From Bacteroidales bacterium (lineage in GTDB: Bacteria; Bacteroidota; Bacteroidia; Bacteroidales; GCA-2711565), in contig JAOZUV010000186.1 in NCBI GenBank assembly GCA_029938505.1, positions 1 through 5,090 on the forward strand: DNA of 5,090 bases, given 5' to 3'. The translations under genes and the position numbers were made by a program. The notes below the pieces were generated by a model. That model was not told the DNA's origin. It searched no databases and worked only from the letters and a program-made list of their open reading frames with translations. Positions 1 to 5,090 of the stretch are shown piece by piece; position 1 is the stretch's first letter; each line of letters begins with the position of its first letter.

Positions 1-1
1 G

Positions 2-1219
2 ATGAATCGTTTAATTGCAGATGGTGAGTTTAAAAAAGCCATTGCAGTGGTAAAAGAAGAGATTGCCATTCCTCATATTCTTGGATATATTTGTCCTGCT
101 CCTTGCGAAAAAGTTTGTCGCCGAAGTACGAGTGATACACCTGTTCAGATTTGTCAACTCAAGAAATTTGTTGCTGCAAAAGATTTGAAATCTGAAAACG
201 TTCATTTCCCTGAAAAACTAAAAGCATCAGGCAAAAAAGTGGCTATCATTGGATCAGGTCCCGCAGGATTATCAACAGCTTTTTATCTTTTAAAAGCCGG
301 TTATGATTGCACTATTTTTGATAAGAATGAATTAGCTGGCGGAAGTTTGAGATATTTAAAGTTAGATAAAGAATTACCCCTTGATGTTTTGGATTCTGAA
401 ATTAATTATTTGAAACAATTTGGGGCTGATTTTAAACTAAATACAGAAATAAATCAATCCTATTTTGAAGAGAATTTGCAAAATAATTTTGATGCTATAG
501 TATTGACAACGGGAGCAAATTTAAATATTAACATCTCAGGATTAGACTTATCTGAAAAAGGAATAAAAGTGAATATAGATACTTTTGAGACTTCTATCCC
601 GTCTGTATTTGCATGTGGTAGTTCTGTTCGAACCATTAAAATGGCTGTTCGTTCTGTAGCTCAAGGAAAAGGAGTGGCAAAGGCTGTCACTCAGTTTTTA
701 AATGCTGAAAAGATTGAAAAGACAAGCCGTGTTTTTAATTCAAAATTTGGTAAGTTGGTAGAAGATGAATTTGAAGAATATTTGAAAGAAGCTCCAAATA
801 AAACTCTTCAAAAAAATATTTATAATGGATTGGATCCGTACGATATAGAGAATGCAAAAAAAGAAGCTGAACGCTGTATGCATTGCGATTGCCGAAAAAT
901 GGATAATTGTGCTTTACGGATTCATTCTGACTTTTATAAAGCTGATCGAAAAAAATACTTGCTCGCTGAGCGTAATAAAGTGACAAAGTTTTTCAAACAA
1001 GATGTCATTGTTTATGAGCCCGAAAAATGTATTAAATGCGGACTATGTGTTGAAATCAGTAGCCTAAAAAAAGAAGAAATTGGATTCACATATATTGGCA
1101 GAGGTTTTGATGTAAAGATCAAAGCACCATTTGGTAAATCTATCGATGAAGCTTTAACTAAAACAGCTATTGAATGTGCAAATGCCTGCCCAACGGGGGC
1201 TATCTCATTAATTGACTGA
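2..1219 (+). CDS. GltD-like FAD/iron-sulfur oxidoreductase, 5'-partial
   Basis: This is the C-terminal 405 residues of a flavin and iron-sulfur oxidoreductase related to the glutamate synthase small subunit. It probably passes electrons between FAD and Fe-S clusters in the cytoplasm; the substrate is unknown. The first ATG (base 2) is probably internal, because the NRLIADGEF stretch followed by CPAPCEKVCRR normally lies well inside GltD-type proteins. Visible features in order: a cysteine set C31, C35, C39 and C51; an FAD dinucleotide motif GSGPAG at 84-89; LTTGA near 168-172; a C-terminal FAD-contact region FACGSS (203-208) then AVRSVAQGK; a cysteine set C292, C295, C297, C303; and a ferredoxin-like end with C343, C346, C349 and C392/C396 (CANACPTGA). 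The second Rossmann domain, which binds NAD(P)H in GltD, appears to be missing, and the usual Gly-Asp of the FAD-contact motif is Gly-Ser. It ends in TGA, 3 bp before the next gene. The family assignment is strong; the physiological role is not known. Confidence 0.9.
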   Translation: MNRLIADGEFKKAIAVVKEEIAIPHILGYICPAPCEKVCRRSTSDTPVQICQLKKFVAAKDLKSENVHFPEKLKASGKKVAIIGSGPAGLSTAFYLLKAGYDCTIFDKNELAGGSLRYLKLDKELPLDVLDSEINYLKQFGADFKLNTEINQSYFEENLQNNFDAIVLTTGANLNINISGLDLSEKGIKVNIDTFETSIPSVFACGSSVRTIKMAVRSVAQGKGVAKAVTQFLNAEKIEKTSRVFNSKFGKLVEDEFEEYLKEAPNKTLQKNIYNGLDPYDIENAKKEAERCMHCDCRKMDNCALRIHSDFYKADRKKYLLAERNKVTKFFKQDVIVYEPEKCIKCGLCVEISSLKKEEIGFTYIGRGFDVKIKAPFGKSIDEALTKTAIECANACPTGAISLID

Positions 1220-1222
1220 AGT

Positions 1223-2344
1223 ATGAAAAAAATAATTATTTCTTTTTTATTGATATTTTTGATTACCTCCGTAAATGAGGTGAATGCTCAAACCAGTACT
1301 TGTTGGCCATCGTTTCGTGCCAATCAGGAATTAACGGGATATACTCCGGTTTCGCTTAGCGATTCCTTTGAATTAGAATGGAATTTTAAAACAGGGGATG
1401 CCATTAAATCTTCAGCCGTTATTTGTAACAATCAAATTTTTATTGGTTCAAATGATGGATATGTTTACTCCCTTTCAATGGATGGAAAACTGATATGGAA
1501 ATTCAATGCAGAAACATCAATCGAAGCAGCTCCTCTTATATTGGATAATACTATTTATGTTGGTTCGCTCGAAGGTGTTTTATTTGCTTTAGATTCTAAA
1601 ACAGGTGTTTTAAAATGGAAATATGCTACCGATGGACAAATATCCGGTTCATCAGGATGGATATTTTCACCAGATAAAAAAGAAAAATGGATAATTACGG
1701 GTAGTTATGATTTCTTTCTTCACTGTGTGAATGCAAAAAATGGAATTCCGATCTGGAAATTTGAAGCAGATAATTATATCAATGGAGCTCCTGCAACGGA
1801 TGGAAAAATTGCATTATTTGGTGGTTGCGATGGCTTTCTTCATATGATTAATGTTGCAGATGGTAAAGAAAAAGATAAGATTGATGTAGGAACTTATATT
1901 GCTTCTTCCGCTTCTATCAATGATGGGAAAGTTTTTTATGGAAATTATGACGGAGATATTTATTGTTCTGATTTAAGTAGCAAAGAAACGCTTTGGGAAT
2001 ATAAAGAATCAGGTCCAATTTTAGGATCCCCAGCTATTGCTGATGGAAAAGTAATCATCGGTTCACAAGACAAAAATCTATATTGTTTCGATCAAGCTAC
2101 GGGCAAAGTTTTATGGAAATTTAGAAGTCATAGAAAAATCGAAGGTTCTGCAGTCATTGCAAAAGGTAAAGTCGTTATAGGCTCGGGTGATGGAAGAATT
2201 TATTTATTAAGTCTCGAAAGTGGCGAAATAATTTGGTCTTATGAGATAGGTGCTCCTATTTTTGGAACTCCAGCTGTAATCAAAGACAAAATTATTATTG
2301 GAGCCAGCGATGGTCGAGTGTATTGTTTTGGTTCAAAAAAATAA
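1223..2344 (+). CDS. Exported PQQ-like beta-propeller repeat protein
   Basis: This 373-residue protein is predicted to be exported to the periplasm or outer envelope and to fold as a beta-propeller. The N-terminus has Lys2-Lys3, a hydrophobic core (about 4-16) and a likely signal peptidase I site after Val-Asn-Ala (20-22); no lipobox is seen. The mature part opens with CWPSFRANQELTG, as in PQQ-like (pyrrolo-quinoline quinone-like) repeat proteins. Eight repeats of about 40 residues follow, each with a pattern like W-K-F ... G-S-x-D-G-x-V-Y-x-L-D-x-x-T-G. The opening Trp is at 53, 92, 132, 178, 258, 298 and 338, and is absent in the fifth repeat. Eight blades is also the BamB count, but it is not otherwise recognisable as BamB. 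The fold does not imply PQQ binding or enzyme activity; a scaffold or binding role is as likely. The ATG at 1223 follows the upstream stop by 3 bp and gives a good signal peptide, so the start is well supported. Its substrate or partner is unknown. Confidence 0.9.
   Translation: MKKIIISFLLIFLITSVNEVNAQTSTCWPSFRANQELTGYTPVSLSDSFELEWNFKTGDAIKSSAVICNNQIFIGSNDGYVYSLSMDGKLIWKFNAETSIEAAPLILDNTIYVGSLEGVLFALDSKTGVLKWKYATDGQISGSSGWIFSPDKKEKWIITGSYDFFLHCVNAKNGIPIWKFEADNYINGAPATDGKIALFGGCDGFLHMINVADGKEKDKIDVGTYIASSASINDGKVFYGNYDGDIYCSDLSSKETLWEYKESGPILGSPAIADGKVIIGSQDKNLYCFDQATGKVLWKFRSHRKIEGSAVIAKGKVVIGSGDGRIYLLSLESGEIIWSYEIGAPIFGTPAVIKDKIIIGASDGRVYCFGSKK
1379..2341 (+). repeat. Eight tandem beta-propeller repeats (protein level)
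   Basis: These are eight degenerate repeats of about 40 codons inside the propeller gene, starting at the Trp53 codon. The third is longer, about 46 residues, with an insertion around SPDKKEK (149-155). The fifth begins DKIDVGTY instead of W-[KE]-[FY]. Four repeats (3, 5, 6 and 8) carry a Cys in the same strand position (HCVN, YCSD, YCFD, YCFG). The repeats are diverged in DNA sequence, so they are structural blades and not recent duplications. Confidence 0.8.
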
Positions 2345-2355
2345 GTTTTAAGAAA

Positions 2356-2676
2356 ATGAAGATTGTAAATATAGTCCCTGGTTTTGGTGGTTCGTTTTAT
2401 TGTGGAAATTGCTTGCGTGATAGTGCTTATGTAAAATCTTTACAGGCTACAGGCCATGATGCTATTACCATTCCTATATATTTACCCTTAACGCTTGATG
2501 GTGAAAACAAATCAAAGTTTCCTGTTTTTTATGGTGCGATCAATATTTATCTGAAGCAGCAGTTTCCATTTTTGCGGAAGATGCCTAAATGGATGGAGAG
2601 TTTTTTTAATTCTTCTTTTTTATTGAGATATGCAGCAAAAAAAGCAGGCTCAACACGTGCACATGGATTGGAATAA
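2356..2676 (+). CDS. Glycosyltransferase N-terminal fragment (106 aa)
   Basis: This is the first piece of the split glycosyltransferase. It holds the opening strand and glycine-rich loop of the N-terminal GT-B domain (MKIVNIVPGFGG), the GNCLRD segment, a second strand with an IPIYLPLTLD loop, and a basic, aromatic helical region (KMPKWMESFF) that in GT-B enzymes often faces the acceptor or membrane. It ends at TAA 2674-2676, in the middle of the N-terminal domain, so it would not be active alone. An in-frame ATG at 2323 would overlap the propeller gene by 22 bp, but it adds 11 residues (MFWFKKISFKK) not expected in the family, so ATG 2356 is preferred. It lies 11 bp after the propeller gene stop. 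Confidence 0.6.
   Translation: MKIVNIVPGFGGSFYCGNCLRDSAYVKSLQATGHDAITIPIYLPLTLDGENKSKFPVFYGAINIYLKQQFPFLRKMPKWMESFFNSSFLLRYAAKKAGSTRAHGLE
2674..2676 (+). other. Premature in-frame TAA stop in glycosyltransferase
   Basis: This TAA falls between GLE and MTMSML in one continuous frame. A single base change from GAA, AAA or CAA would create it; by recollection of the family (a GLEEM-like segment), GAA to TAA is the most likely. The stop is followed at once by ATG (TAAATG). It is not UGA or UAG, so selenocysteine or pyrrolysine recoding does not apply. Confidence 0.8.
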
Positions 2677-3648
2677 ATGACCATGTCTATGTTAAAAGGA
2701 CATGAGGGTTATCAGAAAGAAGAGCTTCAGCAATTGATTGATTTTCTAAAAAATGATATCAAACCCGATGTCGTTCATTTATCGAATGCTCTTTTAATGG
2801 GGCTTGCAGGAAAGATTAAGTCAGAACTTGGCATTCCGGTTGTTTGTTCTTTACAGGATGAAGATGTTTGGATTGATGCCATGGCTGATAATTATCAAGA
2901 GCGACTTTGGAATTTGTTTTCTGAAAAAGCCAAAGATGTTGATGCTTTTATAGCTGTGAGTAAATTTTATGCAGATGCGATGCAAAAGCGCATGAATATT
3001 GAAGCGAAGAAACTAAATGTAATTCATATTGGTATTGATCCTGATGTGTTTGATGTCAACCTTCCAGCACAAAACCCTCAAGTTATAGGTTTTATGTCGC
3101 GGATGAATGTGGAAAATGGTTTTGAAGTATTTATTGATGCCTATATCAAACTCAAATCAAAAGCTGATTTCAAAGAAGTTCAATTAAGATTATCCGGAGG
3201 AATGACAGGCGATGATAACGCATTCATTAAAAAGCAAGTAAAGAAATTAAAGAAACATAAATTGTTGGATGATGTTGTATTTGTGGAAGAGTATAAGGAA
3301 GAATTTCTTAATCAGTTTTTCCAACCTTTAACTTTATTATCAGTACCCGTTTTAAACGGAGAAGCCTTTGGTTTATATCAGATTGAATCTTTAGCCTGTG
3401 GTGTTCCGATAGTGCAGCCTGCATTAGGTGCTTTTCCTGAGGTTATTGAAACAAGCAGAGGTGGAGTGACATATACTCCCAATACCCCCGAGGCTCTATC
3501 TCAAAAATGGGAGGAAATATTATCAAAGCCGGAAGCTTTAAAACGGATGAGTGTAGACGGAAGAAAGAGTGTTGAAGAAAAATTTAACAGCAAACTTCTT
3601 ATCGAAAAAATATTAAATGTCTATCAAACAGTTGTAAATAATAATTAG
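2677..3648 (+). CDS. Glycosyltransferase C-terminal fragment (323 aa)
   Basis: This is the second piece of the split glycosyltransferase. It carries the rest of the N-terminal domain (PDVVHLSNAL at 30-39, then PVVCSLQDEDVWID at 54-67) and the whole C-terminal donor-binding domain. The latter starts around VIGFMSRMN (136-144) and includes EAFGLYQIE (E229 and E237, the GT4 E-x7-E pair), ACGVPIVQP and GAFPEVIE. ATG at 2677 directly follows the upstream TAA, with further in-frame ATGs at 2683 and 2689, so terminating ribosomes could restart here. The purine-rich GGA at 2670-2672 is too close to be a good ribosome binding site. These Met codons look like ordinary family residues, not an evolved start. 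Without the first 106 residues the donor site may fold, but the acceptor half is incomplete, so activity is doubtful unless the two pieces associate or the stop is read through. Confidence 0.65.
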   Translation: MTMSMLKGHEGYQKEELQQLIDFLKNDIKPDVVHLSNALLMGLAGKIKSELGIPVVCSLQDEDVWIDAMADNYQERLWNLFSEKAKDVDAFIAVSKFYADAMQKRMNIEAKKLNVIHIGIDPDVFDVNLPAQNPQVIGFMSRMNVENGFEVFIDAYIKLKSKADFKEVQLRLSGGMTGDDNAFIKKQVKKLKKHKLLDDVVFVEEYKEEFLNQFFQPLTLLSVPVLNGEAFGLYQIESLACGVPIVQPALGAFPEVIETSRGGVTYTPNTPEALSQKWEEILSKPEALKRMSVDGRKSVEEKFNSKLLIEKILNVYQTVVNNN

Positions 3649-3650
3649 TT

Positions 3651-3658
3651 TAAATTTG
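3651..3658 (+). promoter_or_regulatory. Possible Bacteroidota -7 promoter element (TAAATTTG)
   Basis: TAAATTTG fits the Bacteroidota -7 consensus TAnnTTTG and sits in the 14-bp gap before the ABC ATPase gene, ending 4 bp before its ATG. A TTG at 3632-3634 could serve as the -33 element, with a 16-bp spacer that is somewhat short. If used, transcription would begin at or next to the ATG, giving a leaderless or near-leaderless message. In DNA this AT-rich such matches arise by chance; one occurs inside the oxidoreductase gene at 580-587. Confidence 0.2.
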
Positions 3659-3662
3659 AATT

Positions 3663-4346
3663 ATGATCAATCTTAAACAAATAAACAAACATTATTATAA
3701 TAATTCCGGAACTGTCAAGCAGGATGTTTTGATAGATATTTCTATGAGCATAAATGCAGGTGATTCTATTGCTATTGTTGGACCTTCGGGTTGTGGTAAG
3801 AGTACTTTACTCAACCTAATCGGGAGTATTGATAGTCCAACTTCGGGTAGTATTGAGTTTGATGAAAAAAATATTAACCAGCTAAATGATATTGAATTAT
3901 CAAATTTGCGTAATAAACAAATTGGCTTTATTTTTCAAATGCATCATTTGTTGCCACAGTTAACGGTTTTGGAAAATGCATTGTTACCAACGCTTGCAGA
4001 TTCGAATAAGAAAAATAAAAATGCCATTGCTGAACGGGCATTACAATTGTTGGAGCAGGTTGGTTTAAAAGATAAAATTCATCAATTCCCGGGGCAACTT
4101 TCGGGTGGCGAATGTCAGCGAGTTACAGTTGTGCGTGCATTGATTAATAAACCAAAATTGATTCTGGCTGATGAGCCAACAGGTTCACTTGATCAGAACT
4201 CGGCTGAACAAATAGGAGACTTATTGGTTGAAATCCAAAAGGAACAAAATATTGCATTGGTTGTGGTTACTCACTCAAAAAGCTTAGCTGCCAAAATGAA
4301 AAAGCAATTTAGTTTAATTGATGGTAAACTGGAGCTCCTAAAATAA
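3663..4346 (+). CDS. LolD/MacB-type ABC transporter ATP-binding protein
   Basis: This is a complete 227-residue ATPase of the LolD/MacB/FtsE class. It hydrolyses ATP at the inner face of the cytoplasmic membrane to drive a transmembrane partner that moves substrates in the periplasm (lipoprotein release, efflux or similar mechanotransmission). All nucleotide-binding motifs are present: Walker A GPSGCGKST (40-48), Q-loop Gln92 in IFQMHHLLPQL, signature LSGGECQR (146-153), Walker B LILAD with catalytic Glu171, D-loop SLD (175-177) and switch His204. Length is normal for LolD-like proteins. The signature has Cys151 where Gln is usual (LSGGEQQR), a mild change that should not abolish activity. 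The ATG at 3663 follows the glycosyltransferase stop by 14 bp and gives MINLKQINKHY, a normal N-terminus. The FtsX-type permease gene starts 6 bp downstream, so the two surely work together. No lolC/lolE gene is seen, so I do not call it lolD. Confidence 0.93.
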   Translation: MINLKQINKHYYNNSGTVKQDVLIDISMSINAGDSIAIVGPSGCGKSTLLNLIGSIDSPTSGSIEFDEKNINQLNDIELSNLRNKQIGFIFQMHHLLPQLTVLENALLPTLADSNKKNKNAIAERALQLLEQVGLKDKIHQFPGQLSGGECQRVTVVRALINKPKLILADEPTGSLDQNSAEQIGDLLVEIQKEQNIALVVVTHSKSLAAKMKKQFSLIDGKLELLK

Positions 4347-4352
4347 ACTGCT

Positions 4353-5090
4353 ATGACCCTTTTAAAGCTTATCTCCAGAAGTCTTTGGTATTACCGAAAA
4401 AGCCATTTTGCTGTTTTTCTAGGAACCTTGATCAGTACTGCTATTTTAACAGGTGCACTTATTATTGGTGATTCGGTAAAATATAGCTTAAATAATTTGG
4501 TAGAAAAGAGACTTGGGGAAATAATTTTTTCAATGGAAACAGGCGATCGTTTTGTAAGCGATACACTATCTTTTAAACTGGCGAATTCTTTGAACGTTAA
4601 AACTGCCTCTGTATTAATGCTAAACGGAATAAGCATTGAACCAGCTTCTTCAGATCGCATAAATAAAACCCAAGTAATTGGTGTTGATAAAAATTTCTGG
4701 AGTTTATCAGGACTAAAGATTGCTGAATTAGGAGAAGATGAGGCAATTATCAGTAGTAATATGGCTGATCGTTTGGGACTGCAAATGGGCGATGAATTTT
4801 TGCTACGTGTTGAAAAGAAAAGTTTTATTCCCTCTAATGCTCCTTTTGTAAAAGAAGATGAAAGCTCCAAAGCTCTGCGTTTAAAAATTATTTCAATTGC
4901 AGATAAAAATCATATGGGTCGATTTAGTCTGAAGAATAATCAAGTGGCACCTTATAATGTTTTTCTGTCGAAAGCATATTTAGCGAAAGAAATTGAGATT
5001 CCCGGTTATTCCAATATCGTTCTGATCGGGAATAATAATGAAAAATCTTTAAGGTCTGAGGCTGTTAATCAGCAATTAAAACAGCACTGT
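4353..5090 (+). CDS. FtsX/MacB-type ABC transporter permease, 3'-partial
   Basis: This is an open frame of 246 codons with no stop before the window edge; it is the N-terminal part of an FtsX-like permease. The start MTLLKLISRSLWYYRKSHF has a positively charged amphipathic stretch, then one strong membrane segment at about 18-38 (AVFLGTLISTAILTGALII). The GDSVKYSLNNLVEKRLG sequence after it is typical of large Bacteroidota FtsX-family permeases. The remaining residues, to 246, resemble the periplasmic MacB-like core domain, including VIGVDKNFWSL, EAIISSNMADRLGLQMGD and later NVFLSKAYL. The other membrane segments must lie past the edge. It begins 6 bp after the ATPase stop, and the pair should form a type VII ABC transporter that acts on periplasmic or lipid-anchored substrates. 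Full length and substrate cannot be determined here. Confidence 0.9.
   Translation, partial: MTLLKLISRSLWYYRKSHFAVFLGTLISTAILTGALIIGDSVKYSLNNLVEKRLGEIIFSMETGDRFVSDTLSFKLANSLNVKTASVLMLNGISIEPASSDRINKTQVIGVDKNFWSLSGLKIAELGEDEAIISSNMADRLGLQMGDEFLLRVEKKSFIPSNAPFVKEDESSKALRLKIISIADKNHMGRFSLKNNQVAPYNVFLSKAYLAKEIEIPGYSNIVLIGNNNEKSLRSEAVNQQLKQHC

Larger units (their letters stand above)
2356..3648 (+). pseudogene. GT4-type glycosyltransferase gene interrupted by an in-frame stop
   Basis: Read through one internal TAA at 2674-2676, this region encodes about 431 codons of a GT-B-fold, family-4-like glycosyltransferase. Such enzymes move a sugar from a nucleotide-sugar donor to an acceptor, often for surface glycans or glycolipids. 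The start ATG at 2356 gives MKIVNIVPGFGG then GNCLRD, the usual N-terminus of this group. Both halves share one frame and no residues seem to be lost at the join: GSTRAHGLE, stop, MTMSML is collinear with what I recall of intact relatives, which have an amino acid where the stop sits. The C-terminal domain keeps the GT4 donor-site E-x7-E pattern (EAFGLYQIE) and ACGVPIV. No frameshift or second stop is present, so the lesion is recent, is a sequencing error, or is tolerated by reinitiation. The neighbours end in TGA, TAA and TAA and this gene ends in TAG, so stop-codon reassignment is unlikely. Acceptor and donor are unknown. Confidence 0.75.

Noticed and set aside
11..205. 64-codon open frame on the minus strand
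   Set aside because: It is antisense to the N-terminal cysteine motif region of the oxidoreductase and looks like a shadow of that gene.
580..587. TACTTTTG match to the Bacteroidota -7 promoter consensus
   Set aside because: It lies in the middle of the oxidoreductase coding region with no gene start nearby; it is a chance match in AT-rich DNA.
735..986. 83-codon open frame on the minus strand
   Set aside because: It is antisense to the conserved C-terminal cysteine region of the oxidoreductase, with no family resemblance.
2323..2355. Upstream ATG start for the glycosyltransferase, overlapping the propeller gene
   Set aside because: The extra 11 residues do not fit the family, while ATG 2356 gives the expected MKIVNIVPGFGG N-terminus.
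2637..2643. Run of seven A (and seven T at 2601-2607) as a slippage site to bypass the stop
   Set aside because: Both halves are in the same frame, so a single slip would put the ribosome out of frame with the downstream half. Slippage cannot restore the protein.
2674..2676. Programmed recoding or a variant genetic code at the internal stop
   Set aside because: The codon is TAA, not UGA or UAG. TAA ends the propeller and ATPase genes, TGA ends the oxidoreductase and TAG ends the glycosyltransferase, so all three act as normal stops.
4391..4870. 159-codon open frame on the minus strand
   Set aside because: It lies fully inside the permease reading frame on the plus strand, which has a recognisable membrane segment and family-like sequence. 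The antisense translation is Ser/Lys-rich and resembles nothing I know.

Overview
The window is AT-rich, protein-coding almost from end to end, and every gene lies on the + strand. Lack of clear Shine-Dalgarno sequences, AT-rich codon choice and the protein families all suggest a Bacteroidota bacterium (Bacteroidia-like, probably environmental or anaerobic). This is inferred from family resemblance; no marker gene is present.

Layout: (1) 2-1219, the C-terminal part of a GltD-like FAD/iron-sulfur oxidoreductase that runs in from the left edge. (2) 1223-2344, an exported eight-repeat PQQ-like beta-propeller protein. (3) 2356-3648, a GT-B (GT4-type) glycosyltransferase gene split by one in-frame TAA at 2674-2676 and otherwise intact. 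(4) 3663-4346, a LolD/MacB-type ABC ATPase. (5) 4353 to the right edge, the N-terminal part of the partner FtsX/MacB-type permease. Spacers are 3, 11, 14 and 6 bp, so the genes look like one transcription unit. No RNA gene, mobile element, CRISPR array or convincing terminator was seen, and there is no non-coding stretch above 15 bp.

The ATPase and permease clearly form one transporter of the lipoprotein-release/efflux (type VII ABC) class. The oxidoreductase, propeller protein and glycosyltransferase have no obvious shared pathway. Their grouping may reflect a conserved envelope or energy-metabolism neighbourhood, but this window alone does not prove that.

Two points deserve a second look. 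The glycosyltransferase carries a clean nonsense codon, directly followed by ATG, with family-like sequence continuing on both sides. The oxidoreductase keeps its FAD-binding motif and iron-sulfur cysteines but seems to lack the whole NAD(P)H-binding domain normal for GltD-type proteins. No convincing new system (defence, mobile or RNA-based) is visible.
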